DNA of 64,000 bases from NCBI GenBank assembly GCA_910586225.1, contig CAJUIL010000002.1, positions 1 through 64,000 of the forward strand, in the 5' to 3' direction. Below are positions 34,873-45,135 of the stretch, one piece after another; the stretch's first letter is position 1, and each line of letters opens with the position of its first letter. The notes beneath the pieces were generated by a model that had not been told where the DNA came from, ran no database searches, and saw only the letters and a program-made list of their open reading frames with translations. Made by a program: the position numbers and the translations under genes. This DNA comes from an uncultured Eubacterium sp. (lineage in GTDB: Bacteria > Bacillota > Clostridia > Lachnospirales > Lachnospiraceae).

Positions 34873-36927
34873 ATGAATAATCAGTCACCCAATAACGGGA
34901 ATAATAATTCCAATAATAAGAAAAATACAAACGGCCAGATGATCCTGCTGTTTTTGCTGATCACGCTTGTGGCTCTTTTTCTCATGAGTATGTTCAGCCG
35001 TTGGCAGACGCAGATGACGACAAAGGAGATTTCCTACACAGAATTTTTGCAGATGGTGGAAGAGGATAAGGTGGACGAGGTGCACGTAACCTCGAACAGC
35101 TACCGGATCACACCGAAAAAGGCTAAGAATGAGTTTGTTACGATCACGTATTATACAGGCATTGCAGGAAATGATCTTGAGCTTGTAGCGCTGCTGAAGG
35201 AGCATGGGGTGGATTATTATCCTTATATCCCGGATGATTCCGCTACGTGGATTTATAATATTTTAAGCATTGTACTGCCGATCCTGCTGCTATGGGCGGT
35301 TATGGGATTTTTGATGCGCAAAATGGGCAGCGGCATGGGCATGGGTGTCGGCAAGAGCACCGCGAAAGTCTATGTCGAAAAAAAGACAGGCGTTACGTTT
35401 AAGGATGTTGCCGGGCAGGATGAGGCAAAGGAGTCTCTGCAGGAGGTGGTGGATTTTCTGCACAATCCGCAGAAATATACGGATATCGGCGCGAAGCTGC
35501 CAAAGGGCGCGCTGCTCGTAGGCCCGCCTGGAACCGGAAAAACGCTGCTGGCAAAGGCAGTTGCCGGAGAAGCGAACGTACCGTTTTTCTCACTGGCAGG
35601 CTCGGATTTTGTCGAGATGTTTGTCGGCGTCGGCGCGTCTCGTGTGCGTGATCTGTTTAAGGAGGCGCAGAAGCAGGCGCCGTGTATTATTTTTATTGAT
35701 GAGATCGACGCCATCGGAAAGAGCCGTGATACGCGTTACGGCAGCGGCAATGATGAGCGGGAGCAGACGCTCAACCAGCTGCTCGCGGAGATGGACGGGT
35801 TTGATACGTCTAAGGGGCTGCTGATTTTGGCGGCGACCAACCGGCCGGAGGTGCTGGATAAGGCGCTGCTGCGTCCGGGACGCTTTGACCGCCGGATCAT
35901 TGTGGAAAAACCGGACCTTAAGGGAAGGGTAGAAACGTTAAAAGTGCATTCCAAAGATGTGCTGATGGATGAAACGGTAGATCTGGATGCTATCGCGCTT
36001 GCGACGTCCGGCGCAGTTGGGTCTGACCTTGCGAATATGATCAATGAGGCGGCGATCAACGCTGTAAAAAAAGGCAGAAAATATGTCAACCAGTCGGATC
36101 TGTTTGAATCGGTTGAGGTTGTCATTGCCGGAAAAGAGAAAAAGGACCGCATTCTCGGCAAGGAAGAAAAGCGGATCGTGGCATATCACGAGGTCGGCCA
36201 CGCGCTTACGACTGCGCTGCAAAAGGATGCCGAGCCAGTGCAGAAGATCACGATCGTACCAAGGACGATGGGTGCGCTTGGCTATGTGATGCAGGTACCG
36301 GAAGAAGAAAAATACCTGATGACAGAAGAAGAGTTAAAGGCACGCCTTGTCACCTTTATGGCCGGACGTGCGGCAGAGGAGATCGTATTCCATTCTATCA
36401 CGACAGGAGCGTCCAACGATATTGAGAAGGCCACGCAGATCGCCCGCGCGATGGTTACCCAGTACGGAATGTCGAAAAAATTTGGCTTGATCAGCCTGGA
36501 ATCGGTGGAAAACCGCTATCTGGACGGCAGGCCGGTGCTCAACTGCGGAGATGATACCGCAGCAGAGATCGATCAGGAAGTACAGGTTATTTTAAAAGAA
36601 AGCTATGAAACGGCAAAGAAGCTGCTGGAAGAAAACCGTGAGGTGCTTGACCGTATTGCAGAATACCTGTTTGAGCATGAAACAATCACTGGAAAAGAAT
36701 TTATGCGTATTTACCGTGATATTAAGGGCATTCCGCAGCCGCCAGAGGAGGAAGAAAAGCCGCCAGTGCAGGTGCAGGGGTTTAAACAGAATCCAGTGCC
36801 AAGTGCACCTCTGCCAAATGGGAATATGCCGCTGCCGAATCAGAATGCGCCAATGCCAAATGGCGCAGCGGGACAGGAGGCTTGGCGGCAAAATCAGTCA
36901 GATCCAAATGTTAACAAGGGGCAATAA
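34873..36927 (+). CDS. ftsH: ATP-dependent membrane zinc protease FtsH
   Basis: A 684-residue membrane protease for quality control of membrane and short-lived proteins. The N-terminal cytoplasmic Asn-rich stretch precedes TM1 (about 18-37); a short external domain and TM2 (about 135-155) follow. The AAA domain has Walker A GPPGTGKT at about 217 and Walker [12 protein letters not shown]; the zinc site is HEVGH with H439. The last 50 residues form a Pro/Asn/Met-rich tail of repeating LPN/MPN units. GGAGGAG precedes the ATG. uvrC follows 22 nt downstream. Confidence 0.97.
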   Translation: MNNQSPNNGNNNSNNKKNTNGQMILLFLLITLVALFLMSMFSRWQTQMTTKEISYTEFLQMVEEDKVDEVHVTSNSYRITPKKAKNEFVTITYYTGIAGNDLELVALLKEHGVDYYPYIPDDSATWIYNILSIVLPILLLWAVMGFLMRKMGSGMGMGVGKSTAKVYVEKKTGVTFKDVAGQDEAKESLQEVVDFLHNPQKYTDIGAKLPKGALLVGPPGTGKTLLAKAVAGEANVPFFSLAGSDFVEMFVGVGASRVRDLFKEAQKQAPCIIFIDEIDAIGKSRDTRYGSGNDEREQTLNQLLAEMDGFDTSKGLLILAATNRPEVLDKALLRPGRFDRRIIVEKPDLKGRVETLKVHSKDVLMDETVDLDAIALATSGAVGSDLANMINEAAINAVKKGRKYVNQSDLFESVEVVIAGKEKKDRILGKEEKRIVAYHEVGHALTTALQKDAEPVQKITIVPRTMGALGYVMQVPEEEKYLMTEEELKARLVTFMAGRAAEEIVFHSITTGASNDIEKATQIARAMVTQYGMSKKFGLISLESVENRYLDGRPVLNCGDDTAAEIDQEVQVILKESYETAKKLLEENREVLDRIAEYLFEHETITGKEFMRIYRDIKGIPQPPEEEEKPPVQVQGFKQNPVPSAPLPNGNMPLPNQNAPMPNGAAGQEAWRQNQSDPNVNKGQ

Positions 36928-36949
36928 GGAAAGAAGATGAAAGGAAACC

Positions 36950-38824
36950 ATGTTTGATATTCAGGAAGAGTTAAAAAAGCTTCCGGATCGTCCGGGAGTC
37001 TACCTGATGCACGATAAAAACGATACGATCATTTACGTCGGTAAGGCGGTCAGCCTGAAAAACCGTGTGCGTCAGTATTTCCGGGCCAGCCACAGGGAAG
37101 GGATCCGTAAGGACCAGATGGTTACGCTGATTGACCGTTTTGAATATATTATTACGGATTCGGAGCTGGAGGCTCTTGTACTGGAGTGCAATCTGATCAA
37201 GGAGCACCGCCCGAAATACAACATTCTGTTAAAGGATGACAAGACTTATCCGTATATTAAAGTGACGCTGGGGGAAACTTACCCCAGGGTCCTTTTTTCG
37301 CGTCAGATGAAAAAGGATAAGTCCCAGTATTTCGGGCCGTATACGAGCGCCGGAGCAGTCAAAGACACGATTGACCTGATCCGCAAGCTGTATCAGCTTC
37401 GTACGTGCAACCGCCAGCTTCCGCGTGATACGGGCAAGGATCGTCCTTGTCTGAACTATCATATCCACCAGTGCAAAGGACCGTGCCAGGGCTATATTAC
37501 ACCAGAGGAATATCAGGCTCAGATCAAAAAGGCGCTGGATTTTCTGGGCGGCAATTATAAACCGATACTGGAGGAGCTGGAACAGAAAATGCAGGATGCG
37601 TCTGCGGCGCTGGATTTTGAAAAGGCGATGGAATACCGGGATCTGATCAGCAGCGTGCGCCAAGTATCCGAGAAACAGAAGGTGGCAAATTCCGACGGAG
37701 AAGATAAGGATATTATAGCGCTGGCAAAGGACGACCGGGATGCGGTTGTGCAGGTGTTTTTTATTCGTGACGGCAGGCTGATCGGGCGGGAGCATTTTTA
37801 TGTTACGATTGAAGCCTCAGATACGACGCAGCAGATCTTGACGTCGTTTTTAAAGCAATATTACGCGGGAACACCGTTTATTCCCAGAGAGGTTATGCTG
37901 CAGACGACGATCGAGGAAAGCGGCGTGATCGCGCAATGGCTGAGTGAAAAACGCGGACAAAAAGTCTATTTGCGGGTACCGCAAAAGGGAATGAAGGAAA
38001 AGCTGGTAGATCTGGCGCAGAAAAATGCACGGCTTGTGTTAAATCAGGATAAAGAACGGCTGAAACGGGAGGAAGGCAGGACGATCGGTGCAATGAAGGA
38101 AATCGCGTCGATTTTAAATCTCCCTGGCATCAGCCGGGTGGAGGCTTTTGATATTTCCAATACCAACGGCTTTGAAAGCGTTGGGTCGATGATCGTGTAT
38201 GAAAAGGGTAAGCCATGCCGCAGCGATTACCGTAAGTTTAAGCTGCGTACCGTTGCCGGGCCGGATGATTATGCGTCGATGTATGAGGTATTGACCCGCC
38301 GGTTTCTGCACGGCATGGAGGAGCGCAAAGAACGCGCGGAAAAAAATCTGGAGGATGCGTATGGCAGCTTTACGAAATTTCCGGATCTGATCATGATGGA
38401 CGGCGGGCGCGGACAAGTCAATATAGCGCTAAAGGTGCTCGATGAGCTGGGGCTGAGCATTCCGGTCTGCGGTATGGTAAAGGATGATTTTCACCGTACG
38501 AGAGGGCTATATTTTCATAATACCGAGCTGCCGATTGATAAAAATTCCGAAGGCTTCCAGCTGATCACAAGGATCCAAGATGAAGCGCACCGCTTCGCGA
38601 TCGAATATCACCGTTCTTTGCGCAGCAAGGAGCAGGTACATTCGGTGCTGGACGATATTCCGGGCATTGGTCCGACAAGGCGCAAAGCGCTGATGCGTTA
38701 TTTCCAGTCGATCGATGCGATCCGCCATGCGACACCAGAGCAGCTGGCCGAGGCTGACAGCATGAATGAAAAGGCTGCGCAGGCTGTTTACGAGTATTTT
38801 CATAAGGACAGCCAAAACACATGA
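36950..38824 (+). CDS. uvrC: Excinuclease ABC subunit C
   Basis: A 624-residue nuclease that makes both cuts in nucleotide excision repair. The GIY-YIG domain ([20 protein letters not shown]) comes first, then a Cys-containing linker ([13 protein letters not shown]), the UVR motif (about 200-235) for UvrB contact, the endonuclease V-like RNase H domain ([10 protein letters not shown]), and paired helix-hairpin-helix motifs at the C-terminus ([16 protein letters not shown]). AAGGAAACC lies before the ATG. It lies 22 nt after ftsH and is probably cotranscribed. Confidence 0.97.
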   Translation: MFDIQEELKKLPDRPGVYLMHDKNDTIIYVGKAVSLKNRVRQYFRASHREGIRKDQMVTLIDRFEYIITDSELEALVLECNLIKEHRPKYNILLKDDKTYPYIKVTLGETYPRVLFSRQMKKDKSQYFGPYTSAGAVKDTIDLIRKLYQLRTCNRQLPRDTGKDRPCLNYHIHQCKGPCQGYITPEEYQAQIKKALDFLGGNYKPILEELEQKMQDASAALDFEKAMEYRDLISSVRQVSEKQKVANSDGEDKDIIALAKDDRDAVVQVFFIRDGRLIGREHFYVTIEASDTTQQILTSFLKQYYAGTPFIPREVMLQTTIEESGVIAQWLSEKRGQKVYLRVPQKGMKEKLVDLAQKNARLVLNQDKERLKREEGRTIGAMKEIASILNLPGISRVEAFDISNTNGFESVGSMIVYEKGKPCRSDYRKFKLRTVAGPDDYASMYEVLTRRFLHGMEERKERAEKNLEDAYGSFTKFPDLIMMDGGRGQVNIALKVLDELGLSIPVCGMVKDDFHRTRGLYFHNTELPIDKNSEGFQLITRIQDEAHRFAIEYHRSLRSKEQVHSVLDDIPGIGPTRRKALMRYFQSIDAIRHATPEQLAEADSMNEKAAQAVYEYFHKDSQNT

Positions 38825-38895
38825 TTGCCGTCCCCTGTAATCTGTGATACACTGGAAACAGAGGATTGCTAAGGCAACAGGAAAGGAGATTTAGC

Positions 38896-39834
38896 ATGAA
38901 AGGTGTGAATGTACAGCGGTTTGTAGATCTGTTTCAAATGAAAAATCTGACGACAGAAATAGATCTGAGCATCCGCGAGATAACCGTATCCGAAATTAAC
39001 AGACCGGCTCTGCAGTTTTGCGGCTATTTTGAACATTTTCCAAAAGAACGTGTCCAGATTGTCGGAATGGTGGAATACGCATATTTACAGCAATTAGATG
39101 ATGAAAGAAGGACAGCGGCGATCGAGGCGTTTTTTTCCTACGATATCCCGTGTATTGTGTTCTGTCGGGGGCTGATCCCAGAAGGAAATTTTTTGGATAT
39201 TGCGAAAAAGCATAATGTCGCGGTGCTGAGCACGGAGCGAAAGACGTCGAGCATTACGGCGGAGATCATCCGCGTATTAAATGAAGAGCTGGCGCCTTGT
39301 ATTTCCATTCACGGCGTACTCGTCGATGTTTACGGCGAGGGGCTTTTGATCATGGGCGAGAGCGGCATTGGAAAGAGTGAGACGGCGCTGGAGCTGATCC
39401 GAAGAGGACATCGGCTTGTTACGGATGACGTGGTGGAGATCCGCAAGATCAATGAACGTACACTGATCGGTACGTCGCCAGATATTACACGCTATTTTAT
39501 TGAGCTGCGCGGTATCGGGATCATTGATGTAAAGGCGCTGTACGGCGTGGAATGTGTCAAGGAAAAGCAAAATATTGATCTGGTCATCAAGCTGGAGGAC
39601 TGGAAAAAGGATAACGAATATGACCGTATGGGATTGGAGCAGGAGTATACAGAGTTTCTTGGCACCAAGGTCGTCTGCCATTCCCTGCCGATCCGTCCGG
39701 GACGGAACCTGGCGCTGATCTGTGAAGCGGCCGCAGTAAACCACAGGCAGAAAAAGATGGGCTATAACGCAGCGAAAGAGCTGTGCCGCAGAGTACAGGA
39801 AAATCTGTCAAAGGACAGCAGCGAAGAGAGATAA
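38896..39834 (+). CDS. hprK: HPr kinase/phosphorylase
   Basis: A 312-residue bifunctional enzyme that phosphorylates and dephosphorylates HPr at Ser46 and so controls carbon catabolite repression with CcpA. Walker A GESGIGKSE lies at about 154; the preceding His is in ISIHGVLVDVYGEG and the signature IELRGIGIIDVKALYG follows. The start at 38896 has AAAGGAG upstream; an earlier in-frame ATG at 38866 does not. It heads a run of closely spaced genes up to 45050. No ptsH is present in the window. Confidence 0.96.
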   Translation: MKGVNVQRFVDLFQMKNLTTEIDLSIREITVSEINRPALQFCGYFEHFPKERVQIVGMVEYAYLQQLDDERRTAAIEAFFSYDIPCIVFCRGLIPEGNFLDIAKKHNVAVLSTERKTSSITAEIIRVLNEELAPCISIHGVLVDVYGEGLLIMGESGIGKSETALELIRRGHRLVTDDVVEIRKINERTLIGTSPDITRYFIELRGIGIIDVKALYGVECVKEKQNIDLVIKLEDWKKDNEYDRMGLEQEYTEFLGTKVVCHSLPIRPGRNLALICEAAAVNHRQKKMGYNAAKELCRRVQENLSKDSSEER

Positions 39835-39890
39835 AGCCCAAAGCAGAGGCTCATTAAAGAAATGATAAACTAGGATATGGAGACTTAAAA

Positions 39891-41300
39891 ATGGAAAGAA
39901 AAAATGCATGGGATAAATATCCCCAAGAATCCAGGAATGCGCTGATGGAGTTCGGCGAGAAATACAGACAGTTTATTTCCGGCTGCAAAACGGAACGCGA
40001 ATGTACGGATAAATTTGTGCATATGGCGAAAAACGCAGGGTTTTCCAATCTGGAGGAAATCATAACGGCGAACGAAGCGTTAAAGCCAGGCGATAAAGTA
40101 TATGCATCCAACAAAGGAAAAGGACTGGTAATGTTTACGATCGGCAGACAGCCATTGGAGCAGGGTATGAATATCCTGGGGGCGCATATCGATTCCCCGC
40201 GTCTGGATCTAAAACAGAATCCGTTATATGAGGATACGGAAATGGCGATGCTCGATACACATTATTACGGCGGAGTGAAAAAATACCAGTGGGTAACGCT
40301 GCCGCTGGCGCTGCATGGTGTGTTTGTAAAAAAGGACGGCACGGTCATTCCGGTCAGTATCGGCGATAAGCCTGGAGATCCGGTATTTGGCGTCAGCGAC
40401 CTGCTGATCCACCTGGCCGGAGAACAGATGGAGAAAAAGGCGGCAAAGGTGATCGAAGGAGAAAACTTAGATATCCTGATCGGAAGCATTCCGCAGGCTG
40501 CGCAGGAGAAGGAGCAGGAAAATAAGGAGTCTGTCAAAGACCGCGTAAAGGCGAATATCCTGCATATCCTTGCAAAGGAATATCTGATCGATGAGGAGGA
40601 CTTTATATCTGCAGAGATTGAAGCCGTTCCAGCGGGTGAAGCCAGAGATTACGGCCTTGACCGCAGTATGATCATGGGATACGGACATGATGACAGAGTG
40701 TGCGCCTATCCTTCTTTTATGGCGATGCTGGATACAAAAGAAGTGCCGGAGCGCACGAGCGTCTGCCTGCTGGTGGATAAAGAGGAAATCGGAAGCGTAG
40801 GCGCAACCGGAATGAAATCCCGCTTCTTTGAAAATATGACGGCGGAGGTCATGCAGGCGGCCGGACAGTTCAGCGAACTTGGGCTGCGGCGTGCACTGGC
40901 AAATTCCAGAGTGCTTTCTTCAGATGTCAGCGCCGCGTATGATCCGAATTATGCATCCGTGTCTGAGAAAAAGAATGCGGCATATTTTGGAAAAGGGCTT
41001 GTATTTAATAAATATACCGGATCCAGAGGAAAATCTGGTTCCAATGATGCCAATGCGGAGTATATCGCGCATCTGCGTGAGATTTTGGATCGGAACGAGG
41101 TGGCGTATCAGACATCGGAGCTTGGCAAGGTAGACCAAGGCGGCGGCGGAACGATTGCTTATATACTGGCGGAATATGGTATGGAGGTGATCGACAGCGG
41201 CGTTGCGGTGTTAAATATGCACGCGCCTTGGGAGATTATCAGCAAGGTAGATCTTTATGAGACTTATCGGGGATATCAGGTGTTTTTAGCGGAAGCGTAA
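39891..41300 (+). CDS. M18-family aspartyl aminopeptidase
   Basis: A 469-residue cytosolic metallopeptidase. The M18 metal ligands are visible: H in GAHIDSPRL, E pair in DKEEIGS, D in GHDDRVCAYPS, D in SSDVSAAYDPNY, and H in LNMHAPWE. The family forms large tetrahedral dodecamers that remove acidic N-terminal residues. The gene is placed between hprK and murB, where many relatives have no peptidase. It has a weak ribosome binding site (GGAGAC) 11 nt before the ATG. Confidence 0.92.
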   Translation: MERKNAWDKYPQESRNALMEFGEKYRQFISGCKTERECTDKFVHMAKNAGFSNLEEIITANEALKPGDKVYASNKGKGLVMFTIGRQPLEQGMNILGAHIDSPRLDLKQNPLYEDTEMAMLDTHYYGGVKKYQWVTLPLALHGVFVKKDGTVIPVSIGDKPGDPVFGVSDLLIHLAGEQMEKKAAKVIEGENLDILIGSIPQAAQEKEQENKESVKDRVKANILHILAKEYLIDEEDFISAEIEAVPAGEARDYGLDRSMIMGYGHDDRVCAYPSFMAMLDTKEVPERTSVCLLVDKEEIGSVGATGMKSRFFENMTAEVMQAAGQFSELGLRRALANSRVLSSDVSAAYDPNYASVSEKKNAAYFGKGLVFNKYTGSRGKSGSNDANAEYIAHLREILDRNEVAYQTSELGKVDQGGGGTIAYILAEYGMEVIDSGVAVLNMHAPWEIISKVDLYETYRGYQVFLAEA

Positions 41301-41323
41301 CAGCACGGAAGGAAAGACTGGAT

Positions 41324-42235
41324 ATGGTGAGAACAGATTTTTATCAAAAGCTGTGCAGTATTCTTGCAAAAGAACAGATTTTATGTGAAGAACCAATGAG
41401 CAGACATACGACCTTTCGTGTTGGCGGTCCAGCGGATTATTTCGTGACGCCGGATCCAGAGCAGGCGGCGCAGCTGCTTGCTCTGTGCAGGGAGGAGCAG
41501 GTGCCCTGCCAGGTAATCGGCAATGGCAGCAATCTGCTGGTCGGGGATGGCGGAATCCGGGGCGTTGTGCTGGCGCTTGCCGGGCAAGCGGCGCAGATTC
41601 ATGTGGAGGGCAGCTGTATCCGGGCGGGTGCAGGCGCCCGATTGTCCCAGACAGCGCAGGCTGCGGCCAGAGCCGGACTCGGCGGGCTGGAATTTGCGGC
41701 AGGGATCCCAGGGTCGGTCGGCGGCGCGGTCGTGATGAATGCCGGAGCCTATGGCGGAGAGCTGAAGGACGTGCTGACGTATGCCGCAGTCCTGACACCG
41801 GAGGGGCGCCAGCTTACATTAAGCGGTGAGGAGCTGGAGCTTTCCTATCGTCACAGCTGTATACCAGAACGAGGGCTGACAGTGCTGCAGGCGAGGTTCC
41901 AGCTTTTGGAAAAGCCGCAGGATGACATCAAGGCTTTGATGGAGGACTTAAAGCAGCGGCGGATGCAAAAGCAGCCGTTGGAATATCCGAGCGCTGGGAG
42001 TACGTTTAAAAGGCCGCAGGGTCATTTTGCAGGAAAGCTGATCATGGAAGCCGGTCTTGCCGGATTTACGGTCGGCGGCGCGCAGGTATCCGAAAAACAC
42101 TGTGGTTTTGTAATAAACAAAGGGAACGCCGCGGCAGCGGATATCCGCAGTCTGATCGAGCAGGTGCAGCAGAGGGTGTTCGAGCATTCCGGTATCCGGC
42201 TTGAAACGGAAGTAAAATACATGGGAGAATTTTAA
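41324..42235 (+). CDS. murB: UDP-N-acetylenolpyruvoylglucosamine reductase
   Basis: A 303-residue FAD enzyme that reduces the MurA product to UDP-MurNAc. FAD-binding segments VIGNGSNLLVGDGG and GIPGSVGGAVVMNAGAYGGE are present, and the catalytic Ser is S226 in YPSAGSTFKRP. Lack of the extra loops of the E. coli enzyme makes it a type II MurB. GGAAGGAAAG precedes the ATG. It lies in the hprK-to-dagK run, directly before rapZ. Confidence 0.96.
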   Translation: MVRTDFYQKLCSILAKEQILCEEPMSRHTTFRVGGPADYFVTPDPEQAAQLLALCREEQVPCQVIGNGSNLLVGDGGIRGVVLALAGQAAQIHVEGSCIRAGAGARLSQTAQAAARAGLGGLEFAAGIPGSVGGAVVMNAGAYGGELKDVLTYAAVLTPEGRQLTLSGEELELSYRHSCIPERGLTVLQARFQLLEKPQDDIKALMEDLKQRRMQKQPLEYPSAGSTFKRPQGHFAGKLIMEAGLAGFTVGGAQVSEKHCGFVINKGNAAAADIRSLIEQVQQRVFEHSGIRLETEVKYMGEF

Positions 42236-42278
42236 GCACACCTGTCCGGATGCGGTTTCCAAGAGAGGGGGAGTCACG

Positions 42279-43175
42279 ATGCGGTTTGTAATTTTAACAG
42301 GAATCTCAGGAGCTGGAAAAAGCACGGCCCTGAAAATGATGGAGGATATGGGCTATTACTGTGTAGACAATCTGCCGATCCCGCTGGTCGAACGCTTTTA
42401 TGAGCTTTCGGATAATGCCAGCGCCGAGCTGCAGAAGGTAGCTGTCGGTATCGATGTTCGAAACGGGCAGAATCTAAGCGAAATGCAGGATGTATTAAAG
42501 CGTCTGCACGAGGAGGGACGAAAATCAGAAATTTTGTTTTTGGACTCCGAGGACCAGGTGTTGGTAAAGCGTTATAAGGAAACAAGGCGCACGCATCCGC
42601 TCGCACAGGGAGAGCGTGTGGATAAGGGCATTGACAGGGAGCGGGAGCGCCTAAGGTTTCTAAAAGATAATGCAGATTATATTATTGATACAAGCCGTTT
42701 ACTGACAAGGGAACTAAAGGTAGAGCTTGAAAAAATCTTTGTCAATAACAAGGAATATAAAAACCTGTTTGTGACCGTACTGTCTTTTGGATTTAAGTAT
42801 GGCATTCCGGCAGATGCAGATCTTGTATTTGACGTGCGGTTTTTGCCGAATCCTTATTATGTGGAAGGGCTGCGGATAAAAAACGGCAACGATAAGGAAA
42901 TCCAGGATTTTGTCCTGCAGTATGACGAGGCGCATGAGTTTTTAAACAGGCTGGAGGACATGATACGGTTTCTGATCCCGAATTATATCGCGGAGGGCAA
43001 AAACCAGCTGGTCATCAGTATCGGGTGCACTGGCGGAAAGCATCGTTCGGTAACGCTTGCAAACGCGCTGTATGAGCGGCTGTCGAAGGAACCGCAGGCG
43101 CAGAAGCATATGGCGCCGAATTACGGACTGAAAATCGAGCATCGTGATATTTATAAAGATACGCAGCATCAATAG
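42279..43175 (+). CDS. rapZ: RapZ/YvcJ nucleotide-binding protein
   Basis: A 298-residue P-loop protein with Walker A GISGAGKS at the N-terminus and the C-terminal conserved block IGCTGGKHRSV. In E. coli RapZ directs glmZ RNA to RNase E; in Bacillus YvcJ hydrolyses GTP. In Firmicutes the role is less clear and may relate to UDP-GlcNAc-linked control of the wall. AGGGGGAG precedes the ATG. whiA starts 7 nt after it, with no yvcK between, unlike the usual order. Confidence 0.95.
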   Translation: MRFVILTGISGAGKSTALKMMEDMGYYCVDNLPIPLVERFYELSDNASAELQKVAVGIDVRNGQNLSEMQDVLKRLHEEGRKSEILFLDSEDQVLVKRYKETRRTHPLAQGERVDKGIDRERERLRFLKDNADYIIDTSRLLTRELKVELEKIFVNNKEYKNLFVTVLSFGFKYGIPADADLVFDVRFLPNPYYVEGLRIKNGNDKEIQDFVLQYDEAHEFLNRLEDMIRFLIPNYIAEGKNQLVISIGCTGGKHRSVTLANALYERLSKEPQAQKHMAPNYGLKIEHRDIYKDTQHQ

Positions 43176-43182
43176 GTGGAAT

Positions 43183-44136
43183 ATGTCGTTCTCAGGGGAA
43201 GTGAAAAAAGAGCTGGCAGCAGTTGAGATCCGTTCCAGGCATTGTCAGCTTGCGGAGCTGGCGGCAATTTTAAGCGGCAGCGGATGTATCAAGGGGCATG
43301 GCGGCCAGCTGCATATTCTGCTCGTGACAGAAAACGAGCAGGTCGCAAAAAGGTATGTACAGCTGCTGCAGCAGGCCGGAGACATTACGGCGGCAGTAAA
43401 GCAGGTGCCCTGCGTCCAGCAGAAAAACAAGGCTTCATACGTGGCGGAGCTGACCGCAGAGGAATCTGTGGAAAAGCTGCTGCTTTTGTTAAAGATTATG
43501 AGAAAGGACGGCCGCATCCGGGAAAATATGACGCTGGCGGACGGACTGCTTTTGCAGAAAAGCTGCTGTAAACGGGCGTTTCTGCGCGGTGCATTTCTTG
43601 CGGCTGGCTCTATAAGCAATCCGAAAAAATCTTATCATTTTGAAATTGTGTGCAGCGAGGCGTGCAAGGCAGCGCAGCTGCAGGAATTGTTTGGCGCTTT
43701 TGGCCTGGATGCCAAGGTGATAACGAGAAAAAATCATGAAATCGTTTACTTAAAGGAAGGCGCGCAGATTGTAGATGCACTGAATGTCATGGGTGCGCAT
43801 CTTGCGCTGATGGATCTGGAAAACGTGCGGATCCTCAAGGAAATGCGCAATGATATCAACCGCCGGGTGAACTGTGAGACAGCGAATATCCATAAAACGG
43901 TCAGCGCCGCTTACCGCCAGCAGGAGGCGATCCGGTTTCTGAACAGCTGCGGGGCGCTTGCGGGGCTACCCAGGCAGCTGCAGGAGATTGCAAGGCTGCG
44001 TATGGAATATCCGGATGCGGCCATCCGTGAGCTTGGCGCGTTATGCAGCCCGCCCATAGGGAAATCCGGCGTAAACCACAGGCTGCGCAGATTAGAGGAA
44101 ACCGCTACAGAATTGGGCTATGGAAAAAAGGAATGA
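43183..44136 (+). CDS. whiA: WhiA, DNA-binding regulator of division
   Basis: A 317-residue protein. The N-terminal two thirds resemble a LAGLIDADG homing endonuclease fold without catalytic residues (LRGAFLAAGSISNPKKSYHFE), and the C-terminal helix-turn-helix reads LRMEYPDAAIRELGALCSPP. WhiA supports cell division and chromosome segregation in Firmicutes and sporulation in actinobacteria. AGGTGG 5 nt before ATG 43183 fixes the start; the upstream in-frame ATG lies within rapZ. Confidence 0.94.
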   Translation: MSFSGEVKKELAAVEIRSRHCQLAELAAILSGSGCIKGHGGQLHILLVTENEQVAKRYVQLLQQAGDITAAVKQVPCVQQKNKASYVAELTAEESVEKLLLLLKIMRKDGRIRENMTLADGLLLQKSCCKRAFLRGAFLAAGSISNPKKSYHFEIVCSEACKAAQLQELFGAFGLDAKVITRKNHEIVYLKEGAQIVDALNVMGAHLALMDLENVRILKEMRNDINRRVNCETANIHKTVSAAYRQQEAIRFLNSCGALAGLPRQLQEIARLRMEYPDAAIRELGALCSPPIGKSGVNHRLRRLEETATELGYGKKE

Positions 44137-44141
44137 TGACC

Positions 44142-45050
44142 ATGAAGAGATTATTATTTGTTTACAACGCACACGCAGGAAAAGCCGCGATCCGGACAAA
44201 GCTTGCAGACATTATTGATATGATGGTAAAGTACGGCTACCGCGTCACGAGCCATCCGACACAGGCGAGCGGCGATGCGACGGAGCTGGTTGAGCAGGAG
44301 GGCGGGGATTATGATCTGATCGTCTGCAGCGGCGGCGACGGGACACTGGATGAGGTCGTGACAGGAATGATGCGGCTGGAAGCAAAAAAGCCGATCGGTT
44401 ATATTCCGATGGGCAGTACCAATGATTTTGCAAACTCCCTGCGTCTGCCGAAAAATGTACTGAAATCCGCGGAAATCGCGCTGACCGGACAGCGTTTTGC
44501 TTGTGATGTGGGGCAGTTTAACGATAACAGCTTTATTTATGTGGCAGCGTTTGGGATATTTACAGAGGTATCTTATCAGACGAATCAAGAGCTGAAAAAT
44601 CTGCTGGGCCATGCAGCTTATATTTTGCAGGGCGCGAAAAGCCTGCTGGATATTGCAGCCTACGAAATGCGCGTGGAATATGAGGATACGGTTTTGGAGG
44701 GCGATTTTATTTTCGGGATGGTGACCAATTCTATATCCGTCGGCGGCTTTAAAAAGATTGCCGGAAAAAATGTGCAGCTGGACGACGGCGTCTTTGAGGT
44801 AACATTGATACGCCGACCGAAAAATCCGCTGGAATTAAATGAAATCGTAACCTCGCTGTTATCAAGGGTTGATAATACCGAGCTGATCTATTCCTTTAAG
44901 ACGAGTGAAATCCGGTTTTTTACGGAATGGGAGATATCGTGGACACTGGACGGAGAGTACGGCGGATCCCATGAGCAGGTTATTATTAAGAACTGGCATC
45001 GGGCGATCGAGATCATGGTAAAAGGTACAGAGGAAATAGATTTGTTTTAG
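44142..45050 (+). CDS. Diacylglycerol kinase (YegS/DagK family)
   Basis: A 302-residue lipid kinase. The motifs FVYNAHAGKAA, GGDGTLDEVV and GYIPMGSTNDFA mark the diacylglycerol kinase catalytic domain, followed by the C-terminal beta-sandwich domain. DgkB-type enzymes return diacylglycerol, formed during lipoteichoic acid synthesis, to phosphatidic acid. AAGGA lies 9 nt before ATG 44142; the whiA stop is 6 nt upstream. It closes the hprK run and is followed by a long hairpin. Confidence 0.9.
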   Translation: MKRLLFVYNAHAGKAAIRTKLADIIDMMVKYGYRVTSHPTQASGDATELVEQEGGDYDLIVCSGGDGTLDEVVTGMMRLEAKKPIGYIPMGSTNDFANSLRLPKNVLKSAEIALTGQRFACDVGQFNDNSFIYVAAFGIFTEVSYQTNQELKNLLGHAAYILQGAKSLLDIAAYEMRVEYEDTVLEGDFIFGMVTNSISVGGFKKIAGKNVQLDDGVFEVTLIRRPKNPLELNEIVTSLLSRVDNTELIYSFKTSEIRFFTEWEISWTLDGEYGGSHEQVIIKNWHRAIEIMVKGTEEIDLF

Positions 45051-45068
45051 CGCGGGTTGACAGCCTGA

Positions 45069-45117
45069 GCTTGGCGCTGCAGCCGTTTTGCATAATAGGG
45101 CGGCTGCAGCGCCAAGC
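45069..45117. terminator. 17-bp perfect G+C-rich hairpin
   Basis: GCTTGGCGCTGCAGCCG pairs perfectly with its complement at 45101-45117 across a 15-nt loop. It lies between convergent genes. No T run follows in either direction, so it may act as a 3' stabiliser or a factor-assisted terminator. Confidence 0.6.
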
Positions 45118-45135
45118 AGCGTTAGAAAGACTTGA

